A stretch of 64,000 nt of DNA from Streptomyces sp. NRRL F-5630 (GCF_000719475.1 NZ_JOGO01000013.1:1-64000), one strand, 5' to 3'. Positions 44,113-55,392 are shown, counted from the stretch's first letter. The notes: generated by a model from the sequence alone, not told the origin. Numbers and translations: made by a program.

Positions 44113-45189
44113 ATGACTCAGACACCCACAGCCCACAGCCCTGAGCGTTCCACCGCTCGCATCACCGTCCCGGCGAAGCACCCCATGGTGACGGTCCTCG
44201 GCTCGGGCGATTCGCTGCTCCGCGTCATCGAGAGCGCCTTCCCCGGCACGGACATCCACGTCCGGGGCAACGAGATCAGCGCTCAGGGACCCGCCGCCGA
44301 CATCGCCCTCCTCCAGCGCCTCTTCGACGAGATGCTCCTCGTGCTGCGCAGCGGACAGCCGATGACCGAGGACGCCGTCGAGCGTTCCATCGCGATGCTC
44401 CGCGCGAGCGGCGCGGGCGAGCCAGGGGGTGAGGAGCACCCCGCCGAGGTCCTCACCCAGAACATCCTCTCCTCGCGCGGGCGCACCATCCGCCCCAAGA
44501 CGCTCAACCAGAAGCACTACGTCGACGCCATCGACAAGCACACGATCGTCTTCGGCATCGGCCCCGCCGGTACCGGCAAGACGTACCTGGCGATGGCCAA
44601 GGCCGTGCAGGCCCTCCAGTCGAAGCAGGTCAGCCGCATCATCCTGACCCGCCCGGCCGTCGAGGCCGGCGAACGCCTCGGCTTCCTGCCCGGCACGCTC
44701 TACGAGAAGATCGACCCCTATCTGCGTCCCCTGTACGACGCCCTGCACGACATGCTCGACCCCGACTCCATCCCGCGCCTCATGGCGGCCGGGACGATCG
44801 AGGTCGCGCCGCTGGCGTACATGCGCGGTCGCACGCTGAACGACGCCTTCATCATTCTCGACGAGGCGCAGAACACGAATCCCGAGCAGATGAAGATGTT
44901 CCTCACCCGCCTCGGCTTCGAGTCCAAGATCGTCATCACCGGCGACGTCACGCAGGTCGACCTGCCCGGCGGGACGAAGAGCGGGCTGCGGCAGGTGCAG
45001 GAGATCCTGGAGGGCGTGGACGAGGTCGCGTTCTCGCGGCTCAGCTCGCAGGACGTCGTCCGGCACAAACTCGTGGGCCGGATCGTTGACGCGTACGAGA
45101 AGTACGACCATGCCCACGAGCGCGAGCAGGACCAGAGCCGCCGGAGCGGCGGGCGCGCGCGGGGCGGCCACGACGGAAACGGGAAGTAG
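44113..45189 (+). CDS. phoH: PhoH-like ATPase
   Basis: PhoH-like proteins are P-loop ATPases with RNA-related roles, and are commonly linked to ybeY. The 358-residue protein has an N-terminal KH-like part ([30 protein letters not shown]), Walker [14 protein letters not shown] and Walker [12 protein letters not shown], plus [12 protein letters not shown]. The C-terminal tail is Arg/Gly-rich. ATG 44113 matches the MTQTPTAH start I remember for the family. A strong AGGAGG (44082-44087) lies 25 bases upstream and 1 base before another in-frame ATG at 44089, so the start is ambiguous. ybeY follows after 13 bases. Confidence 0.93.
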   Translation: MTQTPTAHSPERSTARITVPAKHPMVTVLGSGDSLLRVIESAFPGTDIHVRGNEISAQGPAADIALLQRLFDEMLLVLRSGQPMTEDAVERSIAMLRASGAGEPGGEEHPAEVLTQNILSSRGRTIRPKTLNQKHYVDAIDKHTIVFGIGPAGTGKTYLAMAKAVQALQSKQVSRIILTRPAVEAGERLGFLPGTLYEKIDPYLRPLYDALHDMLDPDSIPRLMAAGTIEVAPLAYMRGRTLNDAFIILDEAQNTNPEQMKMFLTRLGFESKIVITGDVTQVDLPGGTKSGLRQVQEILEGVDEVAFSRLSSQDVVRHKLVGRIVDAYEKYDHAHEREQDQSRRSGGRARGGHDGNGK

Positions 45190-45202
45190 ACCGACCAGCA
45201 CC

Positions 45203-45700
45203 ATGTCGATCGACGTCAACAACGAGTCCGGCACCGAGGCCGACGAGGAAGCCATCCTCGACATCGCCCGGTACGCCCTCGGCCGCATGCGCATCCACCC
45301 GCTCTCCGAGCTGTCGGTGATCCTCGTGGACGGCCCCGCGATGGAACAGCTCCACATGCAGTGGATGGACCTCCCGGGGCCCACCGATGTCATGTCCTTC
45401 CCGATGGACGAGCTGCGTCCCCCGGCGAAGGACGACGAGGAGCCCCCGCAGGGGCTGCTCGGCGACATCGTGCTGTGCCCCGAGGTCGCCGAGCGCCAGG
45501 GCCGCGAGGCGCCCACGGAGCACTCCATGGACGAGGAACTGCAACTCCTCACCGTCCACGGAGTGCTCCACCTGCTCGGCTACGACCACGAGGAGCCCGA
45601 CGAGAAGGCCGAGATGTTCGGTCTCCAGCAGGCCATCGTGGACGGCTGGCGCGGGGAGCGCGGGCTCACCGGAGCCTCGCCGGCCCCGACGGTGTCATGA
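45203..45700 (+). CDS. ybeY: Endoribonuclease YbeY
   Basis: A zinc-dependent single-strand endoribonuclease involved in 16S rRNA 3' end maturation and 70S quality control. The 165-residue product has the family core: [34 protein letters not shown], then [13 protein letters not shown] and the metal motif [21 protein letters not shown] with three His. The ATG lies 13 bases after phoH. Its stop TGA overlaps the ATG of a short frame at 45697, and the HlyC/CorC gene begins 157 bases on. phoH-ybeY-corC-era is the standard actinobacterial cluster. Confidence 0.96.
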   Translation: MSIDVNNESGTEADEEAILDIARYALGRMRIHPLSELSVILVDGPAMEQLHMQWMDLPGPTDVMSFPMDELRPPAKDDEEPPQGLLGDIVLCPEVAERQGREAPTEHSMDEELQLLTVHGVLHLLGYDHEEPDEKAEMFGLQQAIVDGWRGERGLTGASPAPTVS

Positions 45701-45861
45701 GCGCGCGAACCGACGGCGTGGTGAGCGCCGTCCCCGACCGCGTCCTGAGGCCGGGCCCCGGCGGTGCCCCGCGCGCCACCCGGGCCGACCGTTTCCCGGG
45801 CGCCGGGCCGGCCCGCGCCACGCACCGGCGAGAGCCGGGCTGTCCGGGGGGCGTCGCGTGA
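45697..45861 (+). CDS. Possible small ORF bridging ybeY and corC
   Basis: A 54-codon frame starts in ATGA with the ybeY stop and ends in GTGA with the corC start, so both junctions are four-base overlaps. The product ([21 protein letters not shown] at its start) is Pro/Arg/Gly/Ala-rich without a recognisable fold. No good ribosome binding site is present except what coupling would provide. It may be a coupling element, a tiny gene, or coincidence. Confidence 0.25.
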   Translation: MSARTDGVVSAVPDRVLRPGPGGAPRATRADRFPGAGPARATHRREPGCPGGVA

Positions 45862-47180
45862 GCTACCAGCTGATCAGCGGCGCCGTCGCGCTCGTCGTCG
45901 TGGCCTGGCTCGCCGCCTGCGCCGAGGCCGGGCTCGCGCGCGTCTCCAGCTTCCGCGCCGAGGAGGCCGTACGGTCCGGGCGGCGCGGCAGCGCGCGCCT
46001 CGCCCAGGTCGCCGCCGACCCCACCCGCTACCTCAACGTGGCCCTGCTCGTCCGGGTGGCCTGCGAAATGGCGGCGGCGGCCCTCGTCACGTACGCCTGC
46101 CTGAAGGCGTTCGACGAGACGTGGTCCGCGCTGCTCGTCGCCATCGCCGTGATGGTCCTCGTCAGCTACGTCGCCGTCGGCGTCTCGCCGCGCACGATCG
46201 GCCGCCAGCACCCGCTCAACACGGCGACGGTCGCGAGCTACGTCCTCGTACCGCTCGCCAAGGTCATGGGTCCCGTGCCCCCGCTCCTCATCCTCATCGG
46301 CAACGCGCTCACGCCCGGCAAGGGCTTCCGGCGCGGTCCCTTCGCCTCCGAGGCCGAACTGCGGGCGCTCGTGGACCTCGCCGAGAAGGAGTCGCTCATC
46401 GAGGACGAGGAGCGCCGCATGGTGCACTCGGTCTTCGAACTGGGCGACACGCTCGTGCGCGAGGTCATGGTGCCCCGCACCGACCTCGTGTCGATCGAGC
46501 GGTTCAAGACGATCCGGCAGGCGCTCACGCTCGCGCTGCGCTCCGGCTTCTCGCGGATGCCGGTCACGGGCGAGAGCGAGGACGATGTCGTCGGGATCGT
46601 CTACCTCAAGGACCTCGCCCGCAAGACGCACATCAGCCGCGACGCCGAGTCCGAGCTGGTCTCGACCGCGATGCGCCCGGCGACCTTCGTGCCCGACACG
46701 AAGAACGCGGGCGACCTGCTCCGCGAGATGCAGCAGGAGCGCAGCCACGTCGCCGTCGTCATCGACGAGTACGGCGGCACGGCGGGGATCGTCACGATCG
46801 AGGACATCCTGGAGGAGATCGTCGGCGAGATCACCGACGAGTACGACCGCGAACTGCCTCCCGTGGAGGATCTCGGCGAGGGTCGCCACCGTGTCACCGC
46901 GCGCCTGGGAACGGACGACCTCGGCGAGCTGTACGGCATCGAGGAGTACGACGACGAGGACGTCGAGACCGTCGGCGGGCTCCTCGCCAAGGCACTGGGC
47001 CGCGTCCCCATCGCGGAGTCCTCGGCCGTCGTCGCGCTCCCCGACGGGCGCGAGCTGCGCCTGACGGCGGAGTCCTCGGCGGGCCGCCGCAACAAGATCG
47101 TCACGGTGCTCGTGGAGCCTGTCGGCGAGGGTGCGGAGCCCCGCGCGGAAGACGCGCTGAGCAAGGAGAACGCGGGATGA
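45858..47180 (+). CDS. CorC/HlyC family CBS-domain membrane protein
   Basis: A 440-residue protein with the three-part architecture of CorC/CNNM magnesium transporters. An N-terminal DUF21 domain contains about four transmembrane segments ([22 protein letters not shown] first, later [18 protein letters not shown]). A pair of CBS domains follows ([15 protein letters not shown] and [18 protein letters not shown], with [28 protein letters not shown]), and a C-terminal transporter-associated domain ([18 protein letters not shown] through [10 protein letters not shown]). CBS pairs bind adenine nucleotides. The GTG start overlaps the bridging small frame. The mmcQ-type gene starts in an ATGA overlap with the stop. 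Confidence 0.92.
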   Translation: MSYQLISGAVALVVVAWLAACAEAGLARVSSFRAEEAVRSGRRGSARLAQVAADPTRYLNVALLVRVACEMAAAALVTYACLKAFDETWSALLVAIAVMVLVSYVAVGVSPRTIGRQHPLNTATVASYVLVPLAKVMGPVPPLLILIGNALTPGKGFRRGPFASEAELRALVDLAEKESLIEDEERRMVHSVFELGDTLVREVMVPRTDLVSIERFKTIRQALTLALRSGFSRMPVTGESEDDVVGIVYLKDLARKTHISRDAESELVSTAMRPATFVPDTKNAGDLLREMQQERSHVAVVIDEYGGTAGIVTIEDILEEIVGEITDEYDRELPPVEDLGEGRHRVTARLGTDDLGELYGIEEYDDEDVETVGGLLAKALGRVPIAESSAVVALPDGRELRLTAESSAGRRNKIVTVLVEPVGEGAEPRAEDALSKENAG

Positions 47181-47533
47181 AACCGGCGGCGCTGCGCGCG
47201 CTGTGCCTGTCCTTCAACGCGGCGGTCGAGGAGTTCCCGTTCACCCCGGAGATCTCGGTCTTCAAGGTCAACGGGAAGGTCTTCGCCCTCACCGACCTCG
47301 GCGCCGAGCCCCTCACGGTCTCGCTCAAGTGCGAGCCCGAGGAGGCGGTGCGGCTGCGCGAGGCCCACCCGGATGCCGTCGTGCCGGGGTGGCACCTCAA
47401 CAAGCGGCACTGGAACACGGTGACGGTGGGCGCACTGCCCGCCGCGCGGGTGCGGGAGATGGTGGAGGACTCGTACGACCTGGTGGTGGCGAAGCTGCCG
47501 AGGGCGGAGAGGCTGAAACTGGACCGGCCGTGA
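47177..47533 (+). CDS. MmcQ/YjbR family DNA-binding protein
   Basis: A 118-residue protein of the MmcQ/YjbR family, which has a cyanase-like DNA-binding fold. The hallmarks are [22 protein letters not shown], then [36 protein letters not shown], where the [10 protein letters not shown] motif is strongly conserved, and a final helix ending [23 protein letters not shown] lies 12 bases upstream of the ATG, and the start overlaps the corC stop by four bases (ATGA). The function is poorly characterised. Being in the phoH-ybeY-corC-era operon suggests co-expression rather than a shared role. Confidence 0.9.
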   Translation: MKPAALRALCLSFNAAVEEFPFTPEISVFKVNGKVFALTDLGAEPLTVSLKCEPEEAVRLREAHPDAVVPGWHLNKRHWNTVTVGALPAARVREMVEDSYDLVVAKLPRAERLKLDRP

Positions 47534-47701
47534 GCCACGGTGTCCGGTACGCCTGATCCGGTACGGGGGCGAGGGCAGCCAGCGCACCGGCTCTCGCGGA
47601 GGCGGGGGACCGGGACGGGGCGCCGAGGGCGGGGCGCGTGGTCGCGTCGCGCGTCGGGGCTCGCGCGTGGGGGCGTCGCACGGCTCCGTATGCTCGGCGG
47701 C

Positions 47702-48055
47702 ATGAGTGAGAGCAGCGCGCTGGACCCCGAGGACGCCAAGATCATCACGCTCGCCCGTTCCGCGCGGGCCCGCAACCAGGTGCCGGAGGGCGCGGCGGTG
47801 CGGGACGAGACGGGGCGCACGTACGTGGCCGGGACCGTCGCCCTGCCGAGCCTCGCGCTGAGCGCGCTGCGCACGGCGGTCGCGATGGCGGTCGCCAGCG
47901 GCGCGGAGTCGCTGGAGGCGGCGGCGGTCGTGACGGCCGCCGAGTCCCTTCCGGCCGAGGACCTCGCGGCGGTCGCCGACCTCGGCGGCGCCGGTACGCC
48001 GGTCTTCCTGGCGGGCCCCGACGCGGTGCTGCGGGAACGGCTCGCGGCGGGCTGA
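47702..48055 (+). CDS. Degenerate cytidine deaminase-like protein
   Basis: A 117-residue protein that follows the cytidine deaminase fold: [55 protein letters not shown] aligns with the usual start through G-NVEnasyglt-CAERtAi. The zinc motif (C/H)AE is replaced by Leu-Arg-Thr in SALRTAV, and the later PCxxC is absent (the corresponding region reads [16 protein letters not shown]). Thus no zinc ligand or catalytic Glu remains. In Bacillus and relatives cdd lies directly before era in the ybeY region, so this is probably the decayed but retained orthologue. A structural or regulatory role is possible. ATG 47702 is clear. Confidence 0.8.
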   Translation: MSESSALDPEDAKIITLARSARARNQVPEGAAVRDETGRTYVAGTVALPSLALSALRTAVAMAVASGAESLEAAAVVTAAESLPAEDLAAVADLGGAGTPVFLAGPDAVLRERLAAG

Positions 48056-48306
48056 GCGGCGGGGACGGCGGAGGACGGTACGGGGGCCGGGCGGTGGGTG
48101 CGGGTAGCGGCTCGGCCCGATCGGGTGGCTGTGCCGGGGCCCAAGTCGGCCCCACCGGAGGGCGGCGCGCGGTTCCGCCGGAGGGCTCAGGTCGGGCTTC
48201 GCCGCACAGGCACGGCGGCTCTTCCGCACCGGGCGCGGCGGCTTCGCCGGGAGGTGCGGGGCGGCCCCGGTCGGCGGCACTCGGCGGATCGGGGAGAATG
48301 GGCCGT

Positions 48307-49248
48307 ATGAGCGAACCCTCCACCGCCCCCGCCGCCCCGCACCGCGCGGGTTTCGCGTGCTTCGTCGGCCGTCCCAACGCGGGGAAGTCGACCCTGACCA
48401 ACGCACTCGTGGGGCAGAAGGTCGCCATCACCTCGAACCGCCCGCAGACCACGCGGCACACGGTGCGCGGCATCGTGCACCGTCCGGAAGCGCAGCTGAT
48501 CCTGGTCGACACCCCCGGGCTGCACAAGCCGCGCACGCTTCTCGGCGAGCGGCTCAACGATGTCGTCCGGGCCACCTGGGCCGAGGTCGACGTGATCGGT
48601 TTCTGCCTCCCCGCCGATCAGAAGATCGGGCCCGGTGACCGCTTCATCGCCAAGGAACTCGCCGGGATCAAGCGGACCCCGAAGGTCGCGATCGTCACGA
48701 AGACGGACCTCGTCGACAGCAAGCGGCTCGCCGAGCAGCTCATGGCGATCGACGCGCTCGGCCGCGAGCTGGGCTTCGAGTGGGCCGAGATCGTGCCCGT
48801 CTCCGCCGTCGAGGGCAAGCAGGTCTCGCTCCTCGCCGACCTCCTCGTCCCGCTCCTCCCCGAGAGCCCCCAGCTCTACCCGGAGGGCGACCTCACCGAC
48901 GAGCCCGAGCAGGTCATGGTCGCCGAGCTGATCCGTGAGGCGGCGCTCGAAGGCGTACGGGACGAGCTTCCGCACTCGATCGCGGTGGTCGTCGAGGAGA
49001 TGAACCCGCGCGAGGGCCGCCCGGCCGACAAGCCGCTGCTCGACATCCACGCGAACCTCTTCATCGAGCGCTCCAGCCAGAAGGGCATCGTCATCGGCCC
49101 GAAGGGCCAGCGGCTCAAGGACGTGGGCACGAAGTCGCGCCGCCAGATCGAGGCGCTGCTCGGCACGCCGGTCTTCCTGGACCTGCACGTGAAGATCGCC
49201 AAGGACTGGCAGCGCGACCCGAAGCAGCTCCGCCGACTGGGGTTCTAG
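48307..49248 (+). CDS. era: GTPase Era
   Basis: Era is an essential GTPase that binds the 3' end of 16S rRNA during 30S assembly. The 313-residue protein has G1 GRPNAGKST (21-29), G2 [13 protein letters not shown]3 DTPG in [11 protein letters not shown]4 TKTD and a G5 Ser-Ala in VPVSAVEG, then the C-terminal KH domain with [36 protein letters not shown] 48307 starts MSEPSTAP, giving the normal length. It lies 251 bases after the cytidine deaminase-like gene, so it may have its own promoter. It closes the phoH-era cluster. Confidence 0.97.
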   Translation: MSEPSTAPAAPHRAGFACFVGRPNAGKSTLTNALVGQKVAITSNRPQTTRHTVRGIVHRPEAQLILVDTPGLHKPRTLLGERLNDVVRATWAEVDVIGFCLPADQKIGPGDRFIAKELAGIKRTPKVAIVTKTDLVDSKRLAEQLMAIDALGRELGFEWAEIVPVSAVEGKQVSLLADLLVPLLPESPQLYPEGDLTDEPEQVMVAELIREAALEGVRDELPHSIAVVVEEMNPREGRPADKPLLDIHANLFIERSSQKGIVIGPKGQRLKDVGTKSRRQIEALLGTPVFLDLHVKIAKDWQRDPKQLRRLGF

Positions 49249-49676
49249 GGCCAACGCCGTTCAGTTAGGGCGGGGCCCGGGACGTCAAGGGCGCCTCCGC
49301 GAAGTCCCGCACCGCAGCGCCCACGGCGCCCGGCACGCACTCGCGCCGCACCCGCCCCAGAACCGAGGGGATCCGGAAGCGGCACACCGAGAGCACGCAC
49401 CGGACACGGCGAGCCCTCCACAGGACTTCGCGGACACCCCCTCACCCCGGACCAGCACGGACGGCCGGGACGGCCCGCTCACGGTCACGCGGGCCTGGAC
49501 ACGGTGCTCACGATCCGAGGGGCTACTCCCGGCCGGGGCGCGCCTCCGCAGCGCGCGGTCCCCGGGGGAAGCCCTGCCCCCGGGGACCGCCGCGCCTGCC
49601 ACCGCTCCCGCTTCCCCCGCTCACGTCCCCCCGCCGCGTGCCCCGCGCCGACCCCGCCCCCCGGCCCACGGACCCG
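49249..49676. other. Interval between convergent era and GNAT genes
   Basis: 428 bases without a supportable gene. The sequence is high-GC throughout; frames on both strands lack start signals. I see no perfect stem longer than about 7 bases. Confidence 0.5.
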
Positions 49677-50561
49677 TCACGCCCCCCGCCCCGCTCCCGC
49701 CTCCCCCGCCTCCAGCAGGGTCGCCAGGCGCCGGAAGCCCACCGCCTCGTAGATCCGGGCCACTTCCTCGTCCGCAGCCGTGAGGAACATCGTGCGCAGG
49801 CGGCGGGAGCGGGCCTCCGCGATCAGGGTGCGCAGGACGGCGGAGGCGTGGCCCCTGCGGCGGGCCTCGGGGAGGGTGGCCACGGCGATGATCTCGGCGA
49901 GGTCGTCCAGCGTGTTGAACTGGCCCGTGGCGACGGGGCCTTCGGAGGTCTCGGCGATCGCGAGGACGCGGGTGCCCGCGTGGATGCGGCGGGCCGCCTC
50001 GGCGGCCTCGCGGCGCAGGCCGCCGGAGGCGAGGAGCACCGCGACGGAGGCGCGGCCCTCGGGGCCCCGGTCCGTGCCGGGGTAGGCGAAGCCGACGTGC
50101 GCGACGGCGATCGCGTGCTCGACGCGCCAGTCGTTCGACGCGAGGAGCCGGGCGTCGGACGGCGGCACGGGAGCGGACACCGCCGCGCGGGCGTCGTCCC
50201 CGCAGGGGTCGATGAGCAGCACCGGGCGCTCCCGGACGACCAGGCCCGCCTCCTCGCAGGCGGCCCGCAGCGCCGGAGCCGTCTCCGCCAGCCACTCCAG
50301 GCCGCGCGGCGCCTGCCGTTCCCGCTGGGTGCGCAGCAGGTCCGCCACCTCCGCCGCCGTGAAGGCCCGCCCCCGTTCGGCCGGGTGCGGGCGCGCGGGG
50401 AAGGCGCCCTGGTAGGGCTGAAGGTGCAGGACGAAGGGACCGTACCGCTCACGGACGCGGCACAACTGGCGCGCGACTGTCTCGTGGAACCACTCGACGC
50501 GCGCCACGACGGGATCGGTGGCGCCGCGCGGTGGTACGGGTCGTGAGGCCATGGAGGACAT
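49677..50561 (-). CDS. GNAT family N-acetyltransferase
   Basis: A 294-residue protein whose C-terminal half is a GNAT domain. RVLAIAETSEGPVATGQFNTLDDLAEIIAVATLPEARRRGHASAVLRTLIAEARSRRLRTMFLTAADEEVARIYEAVGFRRLATL contains the acetyl-CoA loop RRRGHA and the ARIYEAVGF motif. The N-terminal 150 residues are of unknown function and contain a PYQGAFPARPHP segment. The longest start is ATG 50561; a second in-frame ATG at 50552 is possible. It lies next to a repeat tract and then the emfourin/M4 protease pair on the same strand. Substrate unknown. Confidence 0.82.
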   Translation of the reverse strand: MSSMASRPVPPRGATDPVVARVEWFHETVARQLCRVRERYGPFVLHLQPYQGAFPARPHPAERGRAFTAAEVADLLRTQRERQAPRGLEWLAETAPALRAACEEAGLVVRERPVLLIDPCGDDARAAVSAPVPPSDARLLASNDWRVEHAIAVAHVGFAYPGTDRGPEGRASVAVLLASGGLRREAAEAARRIHAGTRVLAIAETSEGPVATGQFNTLDDLAEIIAVATLPEARRRGHASAVLRTLIAEARSRRLRTMFLTAADEEVARIYEAVGFRRLATLLEAGEAGAGRGA

Positions 50562-50566
50562 TCAAG

Positions 50567-50652
50567 CCCCCGGCCGGCGGACCCGTCGCCCCCCGCCAGC
50601 GGAGCCGTCGCCCCGGCCGGCGGACCCGTCGCCCCCGGCCGGCGGACCCGTC
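50567..50652. repeat. Tandem repeat of 21-24 bases, four copies
   Basis: GGCCGGCGGACCCGTCGCCCC units follow one another between the GNAT and emfourin genes; one copy has drifted to GCCAGCGGAGCCGTCGCC. The repeat ends within a few bases of the emfourin stop. Read on the minus strand it lies between two genes of the same orientation. It is likely noncoding; copy number may vary between strains. Confidence 0.6.
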
Positions 50653-50655
50653 CGC

Positions 50656-50937
50656 TCAGGCCCCTTCCTTGAGCACCCTCCGGAACAGCTCGCGCTGGGC
50701 CTCGCCCAGCCGGGGGTCGGCCGCGTGCACGGTGCGGCCGTCGACGGTGAGCGTGTAGCGGAAGCCGTCGGGGACCCCGCTCGGGGGCTCGTCGGCGCCT
50801 TCGCGCAGCGCCTGTTCGGCGAGCGAGTGCCACCGGGACGCGTCCTCGGCGCCCTCCGCGCTGTCGGTGTCGATCACCCCCGTTCGCCGTCCGCCCGCGA
50901 AGCCGCCCGTCCGTGTCACCTCGATGCGCATACCCAT
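50656..50937 (-). CDS. Emfourin-like protealysin inhibitor
   Basis: A 93-residue protein resembling emfourin, the cytoplasmic inhibitor of protealysin-like proteases. It begins MRIEVTRTGGFAGGRRTGVIDTD, typical of the family, then SRWHSLAEQALRE and DGFRYTLTVDGRTVHAADPRLGEAQRELFRRVL. It is small, with no signal peptide. ATG 50937 gives MGMRIEV; the second Met would remove two residues. It lies immediately downstream of the M4 protease on the same strand, 54 bases after its stop, the same order as in Serratia where the protease and emfourin genes are co-transcribed. Function by family similarity and context. Confidence 0.82.
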   Translation of the reverse strand: MGMRIEVTRTGGFAGGRRTGVIDTDSAEGAEDASRWHSLAEQALREGADEPPSGVPDGFRYTLTVDGRTVHAADPRLGEAQRELFRRVLKEGA

Positions 50938-50991
50938 GGACCTACCCCGTCCGCCGTGCCGAGCACCGTCCGCTGCCTGCGAAGCCCTCGC

Positions 50992-52041
50992 TCACGACAG
51001 GGAGACCCCCACCTCCGACCACGCCTTCGTGACTGCCTCCTTCTCGTCCGCGCCGTCCGCCGCCCTGCTCGTGAGCGCCGCGAACTCGGCGAAGTCCGCC
51101 GTCGAGGACAGCTCGCCGCCGGTGAGCACGTCGAACCAGATGCGCCCGGCCCGCTCCCAGGCGTAGCCGCCGAGCGAGGTGGCGAGGAGGTAGAAGGCGC
51201 GGTTGGGGATGCCCGAGTTGATGTGGACGCCCCCGTTGTCCTCCTCCGTCTCCACGTAGTCGTCCATCGAGGCGGGCTGCGGGTCCTTGCCGAGCACGTC
51301 GTCGTCGTACGCGGTGCCCGGAGCCTTCATCGAGCGCAGCGCGGTGCCCTCGACGCCGGGGGCGAGGAGTTCGTCGCCGATGAGCCAGTCCGCGTCCTCG
51401 GCGCGCTGCTGCTTCGCGTACTGCTTGACGAGGGAGCCGAAGACGTCCGAGACCGACTCGTTGAGCGCTCCGGCCTGCCCCTGGTACTCCAGGTTCGCCG
51501 TGTGCTGGGTGACGCCGTGGGTCAGTTCGTGGCCGATGACGTCGACGGGGAGGGTGAAGTCGAGGAAGATCTCGCCGTCGCCGTCGCCGAAGACCATCTG
51601 GTCGCCGTCCCAGAAGGCGTTGTTGTACTCGCGGTCGTAGTGGACGCTCGCGACGAGCGGCAGACCGCGCCCGTCGATGGAGTCGCGGCCGAAGACCTTG
51701 CGGTAGAGGTCGAAGGTCGCGCCGAGCCCCGCGTAGGCGCGGTTGACGCTCGCGTCGCGTGTCGGCTCCTGGCCCTCGGCGCGGACCTTGTGGCCGGGGA
51801 GGCGGATGCCGTGCCGGGCGTCGTAGATGGTGCGGTCCGGGGTCTCGGAGGCGGTCGGGTCCCCGGCCGGCGCGGCGAGTGTGCGCGCGAGCGCCGTCTG
51901 CCGCCGCTGGTGGCGGCGGCCCGCGTCCTCGTCGAGCGTGCGGCGCGCGGTGGCGTGGCCCGCCCGCGCGAGGTGGTCGAGCAGATGCGGGGGGACGATC
52001 GTGCAGAAGGGCTGGTGCGGGAGGTGAAGGTGAGTGTTCAT
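50992..52041 (-). CDS. Protealysin-like M4 metalloprotease
   Basis: A 349-residue thermolysin-fold protease. HELTH is at 171-175, with the third zinc ligand E195 in NESVSD. The protein has no signal peptide: it begins MNTHLHLPHQPFCTIVPPHLLDHLA, the short protealysin-type propeptide with the PP(H/Y)-L motif, so it is expected to stay in the cytoplasm or leave by an unconventional route. The catalytic domain contains DGDQMVFGDGDGEIF, TANLEYQGQAGALNESVSDVFGSLV, VHINSGIPNRAFYLLA and WFDVL. I chose ATG 52041; the frame is open to 52116. The inhibitor gene follows it on the same strand. Targets unknown. Confidence 0.93.
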   Translation of the reverse strand: MNTHLHLPHQPFCTIVPPHLLDHLARAGHATARRTLDEDAGRRHQRRQTALARTLAAPAGDPTASETPDRTIYDARHGIRLPGHKVRAEGQEPTRDASVNRAYAGLGATFDLYRKVFGRDSIDGRGLPLVASVHYDREYNNAFWDGDQMVFGDGDGEIFLDFTLPVDVIGHELTHGVTQHTANLEYQGQAGALNESVSDVFGSLVKQYAKQQRAEDADWLIGDELLAPGVEGTALRSMKAPGTAYDDDVLGKDPQPASMDDYVETEEDNGGVHINSGIPNRAFYLLATSLGGYAWERAGRIWFDVLTGGELSSTADFAEFAALTSRAADGADEKEAVTKAWSEVGVSLS

Positions 52042-52091
52042 GCACTCACGGTTACCCTGACCTTGCGTACTGTCACAAATCGTGCGGGACT

Positions 52092-52101
52092 TTCGTACGA
52101 A
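52092..52101. promoter_or_regulatory. Palindrome TTCGTACGAA in the M4 protease-leuA interval
   Basis: A perfect 10-base palindrome, TTCGTACGAA, 51 bases upstream of the protease start. It is a candidate operator. Regulator unknown. Confidence 0.3.
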
Positions 52102-52236
52102 CGAGGGACATATCACGGATGGAGGTTTGGATCATCCCAGTCCCGAGAGCTGATAATGGGACCGACGGAGCCGGACGATGGAGTCATGCCTCGTCCCGCA
52201 TGGTGATACGGAGTCTCGCGCCTCGCGGGACTCGGC

Positions 52237-52281
52237 TAAGGTGCGGAGCATCATGCGTTTCGGGCTGCTTCTTCTTAGCTG

Positions 52282-52300
<19 letters not shown>
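52237..52300 (+). CDS. leuA leader peptide
   Basis: A 15-codon frame (52253-52300) encodes MRFGLLLLSCRGEGL. Four consecutive Leu codons (CTG CTT CTT CTT, 52265-52276) include three rare CTT. The -10-like TAAGGT (52237-52242) lies 10 bases before the ATG, so the transcript probably begins within a few bases of the start codon. Such leaders before leuA have been described in Streptomyces. Together with the structures downstream it forms a complete transcription attenuator responding to charged tRNA-Leu. The reported start includes the -10 box. Confidence 0.85.
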
Positions 52301-54202
<1,902 letters not shown>

Positions 54203-54401
54203 GCCCCTTGCCTCCGCGGGGGTGACCCGGGCGGTACGGGGATGACCTCCCCGTACCCCGCCACCCCCGCTCCGGGCGCGCCGCACGGGCCGCCGACCGC
54301 CTCCGTGCGACGCCCCCGGACCCGGCCGACTATCCCCTCGGCCGTCAACCGCCGTCCCCCACGCCTCACCCCCCGCGCGGGAGTTCGCGCTGTCATGACC
54401 A

Positions 54402-54440
54402 CGCAGGCCCCGCAGGGTTCACGTCCTGTCGGGGCCTGCG
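54402..54440 (+). terminator. Terminator after leuA
   Basis: CGCAGGCCCCG (54402-54412) pairs with CGGGGCCTGCG (54430-54440), and the adjoining CAGG/CCTG adds four more pairs with one bulge. It is 200 bases after the leuA stop. The remaining sequence to 54639 has no gene and probably holds the promoter of the next one. Confidence 0.75.
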
Positions 54441-54639
54441 GTCACTCTCGGCCAGGTATCGACCGAGTAACGCCGGGGTACTGACGTCATCACGGCGATG
54501 TGGCTAACATCACGCCAAGGCGTCGGACACCCGGCGCCACCGTGCGGGGCATCCCGGTCCCCGTGCGCACAACGGGTTCGCCCGTGGGCAGGACGAGCGC
54601 GGTGCGAGGACGCACGCGCGCCGAACAGGGAGGTGCGCC

Positions 54640-55392
54640 GTGGCACGAGCCGGAGGCAGGGGCGAGGACCGTCACCAGCGGTCGGGGACCGGACCACACC
54701 GCACGCCGCCCGCCCGCTACGGCCCGCTGCGGCTGCGGACGCGCTGGAACGTCGAGAGCGACGGCGAGTTCTTCTGCCCCGACTGCGGCGGCGACCGCGC
54801 CTACGTGCGCAAGACCGGGAACCAGTACGTCGCCTTCCTCGGTGTCCCGCTCCTCCCGCGCGGTACGACGGGCCCCGTCGTCGAGTGCGGTGCCTGCGCC
54901 GCCGAGTACGGCGTCGAAGCCCTCGAACACCCCACGACGGCCCGGTTCGGCGCCCTGCTGCGCGACGCCGTGCACACCGTCGTCGTCGCCGTGCTCGCCG
55001 CGAGCGGCACCGCCTCGCGCTCCACGATGGACGCCGCCGTCGCCACCGTCCGCGGCGCCGGCTGGACCGACTGCGAGGACGACCAGCTGTACGCCCTCAT
55101 GCGCGCCCTCGCCGAGGACCCCGGCTCCCCGGTCTGTCCCGACGACCCCGCCGAGGCCGAGACCGCTGCCCTCACGCTGGCCATAGAGCTGCACGAGTCC
55201 CTCGACCCGCTCGCCCCGCACCTCGCGACACTCGGTCGCGCCTCGATCCTCCTCCAGGGCGCCCGCGTCGCCCTCGCCGACGGTCCCTACACCTCCGCCG
55301 AACGCGAGGCGCTGAACGTCGTGGGCGCGGCCCTGCTCCTGGACACGGACGAGGTCGGGCGGCTCCTGGAGGAGGCGAAGACGCCGTCCTGA
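54640..55392 (+). CDS. TerB-like protein with N-terminal zinc ribbon
   Basis: A 250-residue protein. The first 35 residues are basic and Pro/Gly-rich; then a zinc-ribbon-like segment FFCPDCGGDRAYVRKTGNQYVAFLGVPLLPRGTTGPVVECGACAAEYG, with four cysteines in CPDC and CGAC. The C-terminal 130 residues are all-helical with the acidic pattern of the TerB (tellurite resistance) fold, including LHESLDPLAPHLATLGRASILLQGARVALADGPYTSAEREAL. Streptomyces proteins of this layout are usually called TerB family. The start is GTG 54640 with GGGAGGTG upstream. Function unknown; tellurite resistance is only the family label. Confidence 0.75.
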   Translation: MARAGGRGEDRHQRSGTGPHRTPPARYGPLRLRTRWNVESDGEFFCPDCGGDRAYVRKTGNQYVAFLGVPLLPRGTTGPVVECGACAAEYGVEALEHPTTARFGALLRDAVHTVVVAVLAASGTASRSTMDAAVATVRGAGWTDCEDDQLYALMRALAEDPGSPVCPDDPAEAETAALTLAIELHESLDPLAPHLATLGRASILLQGARVALADGPYTSAEREALNVVGAALLLDTDEVGRLLEEAKTPS

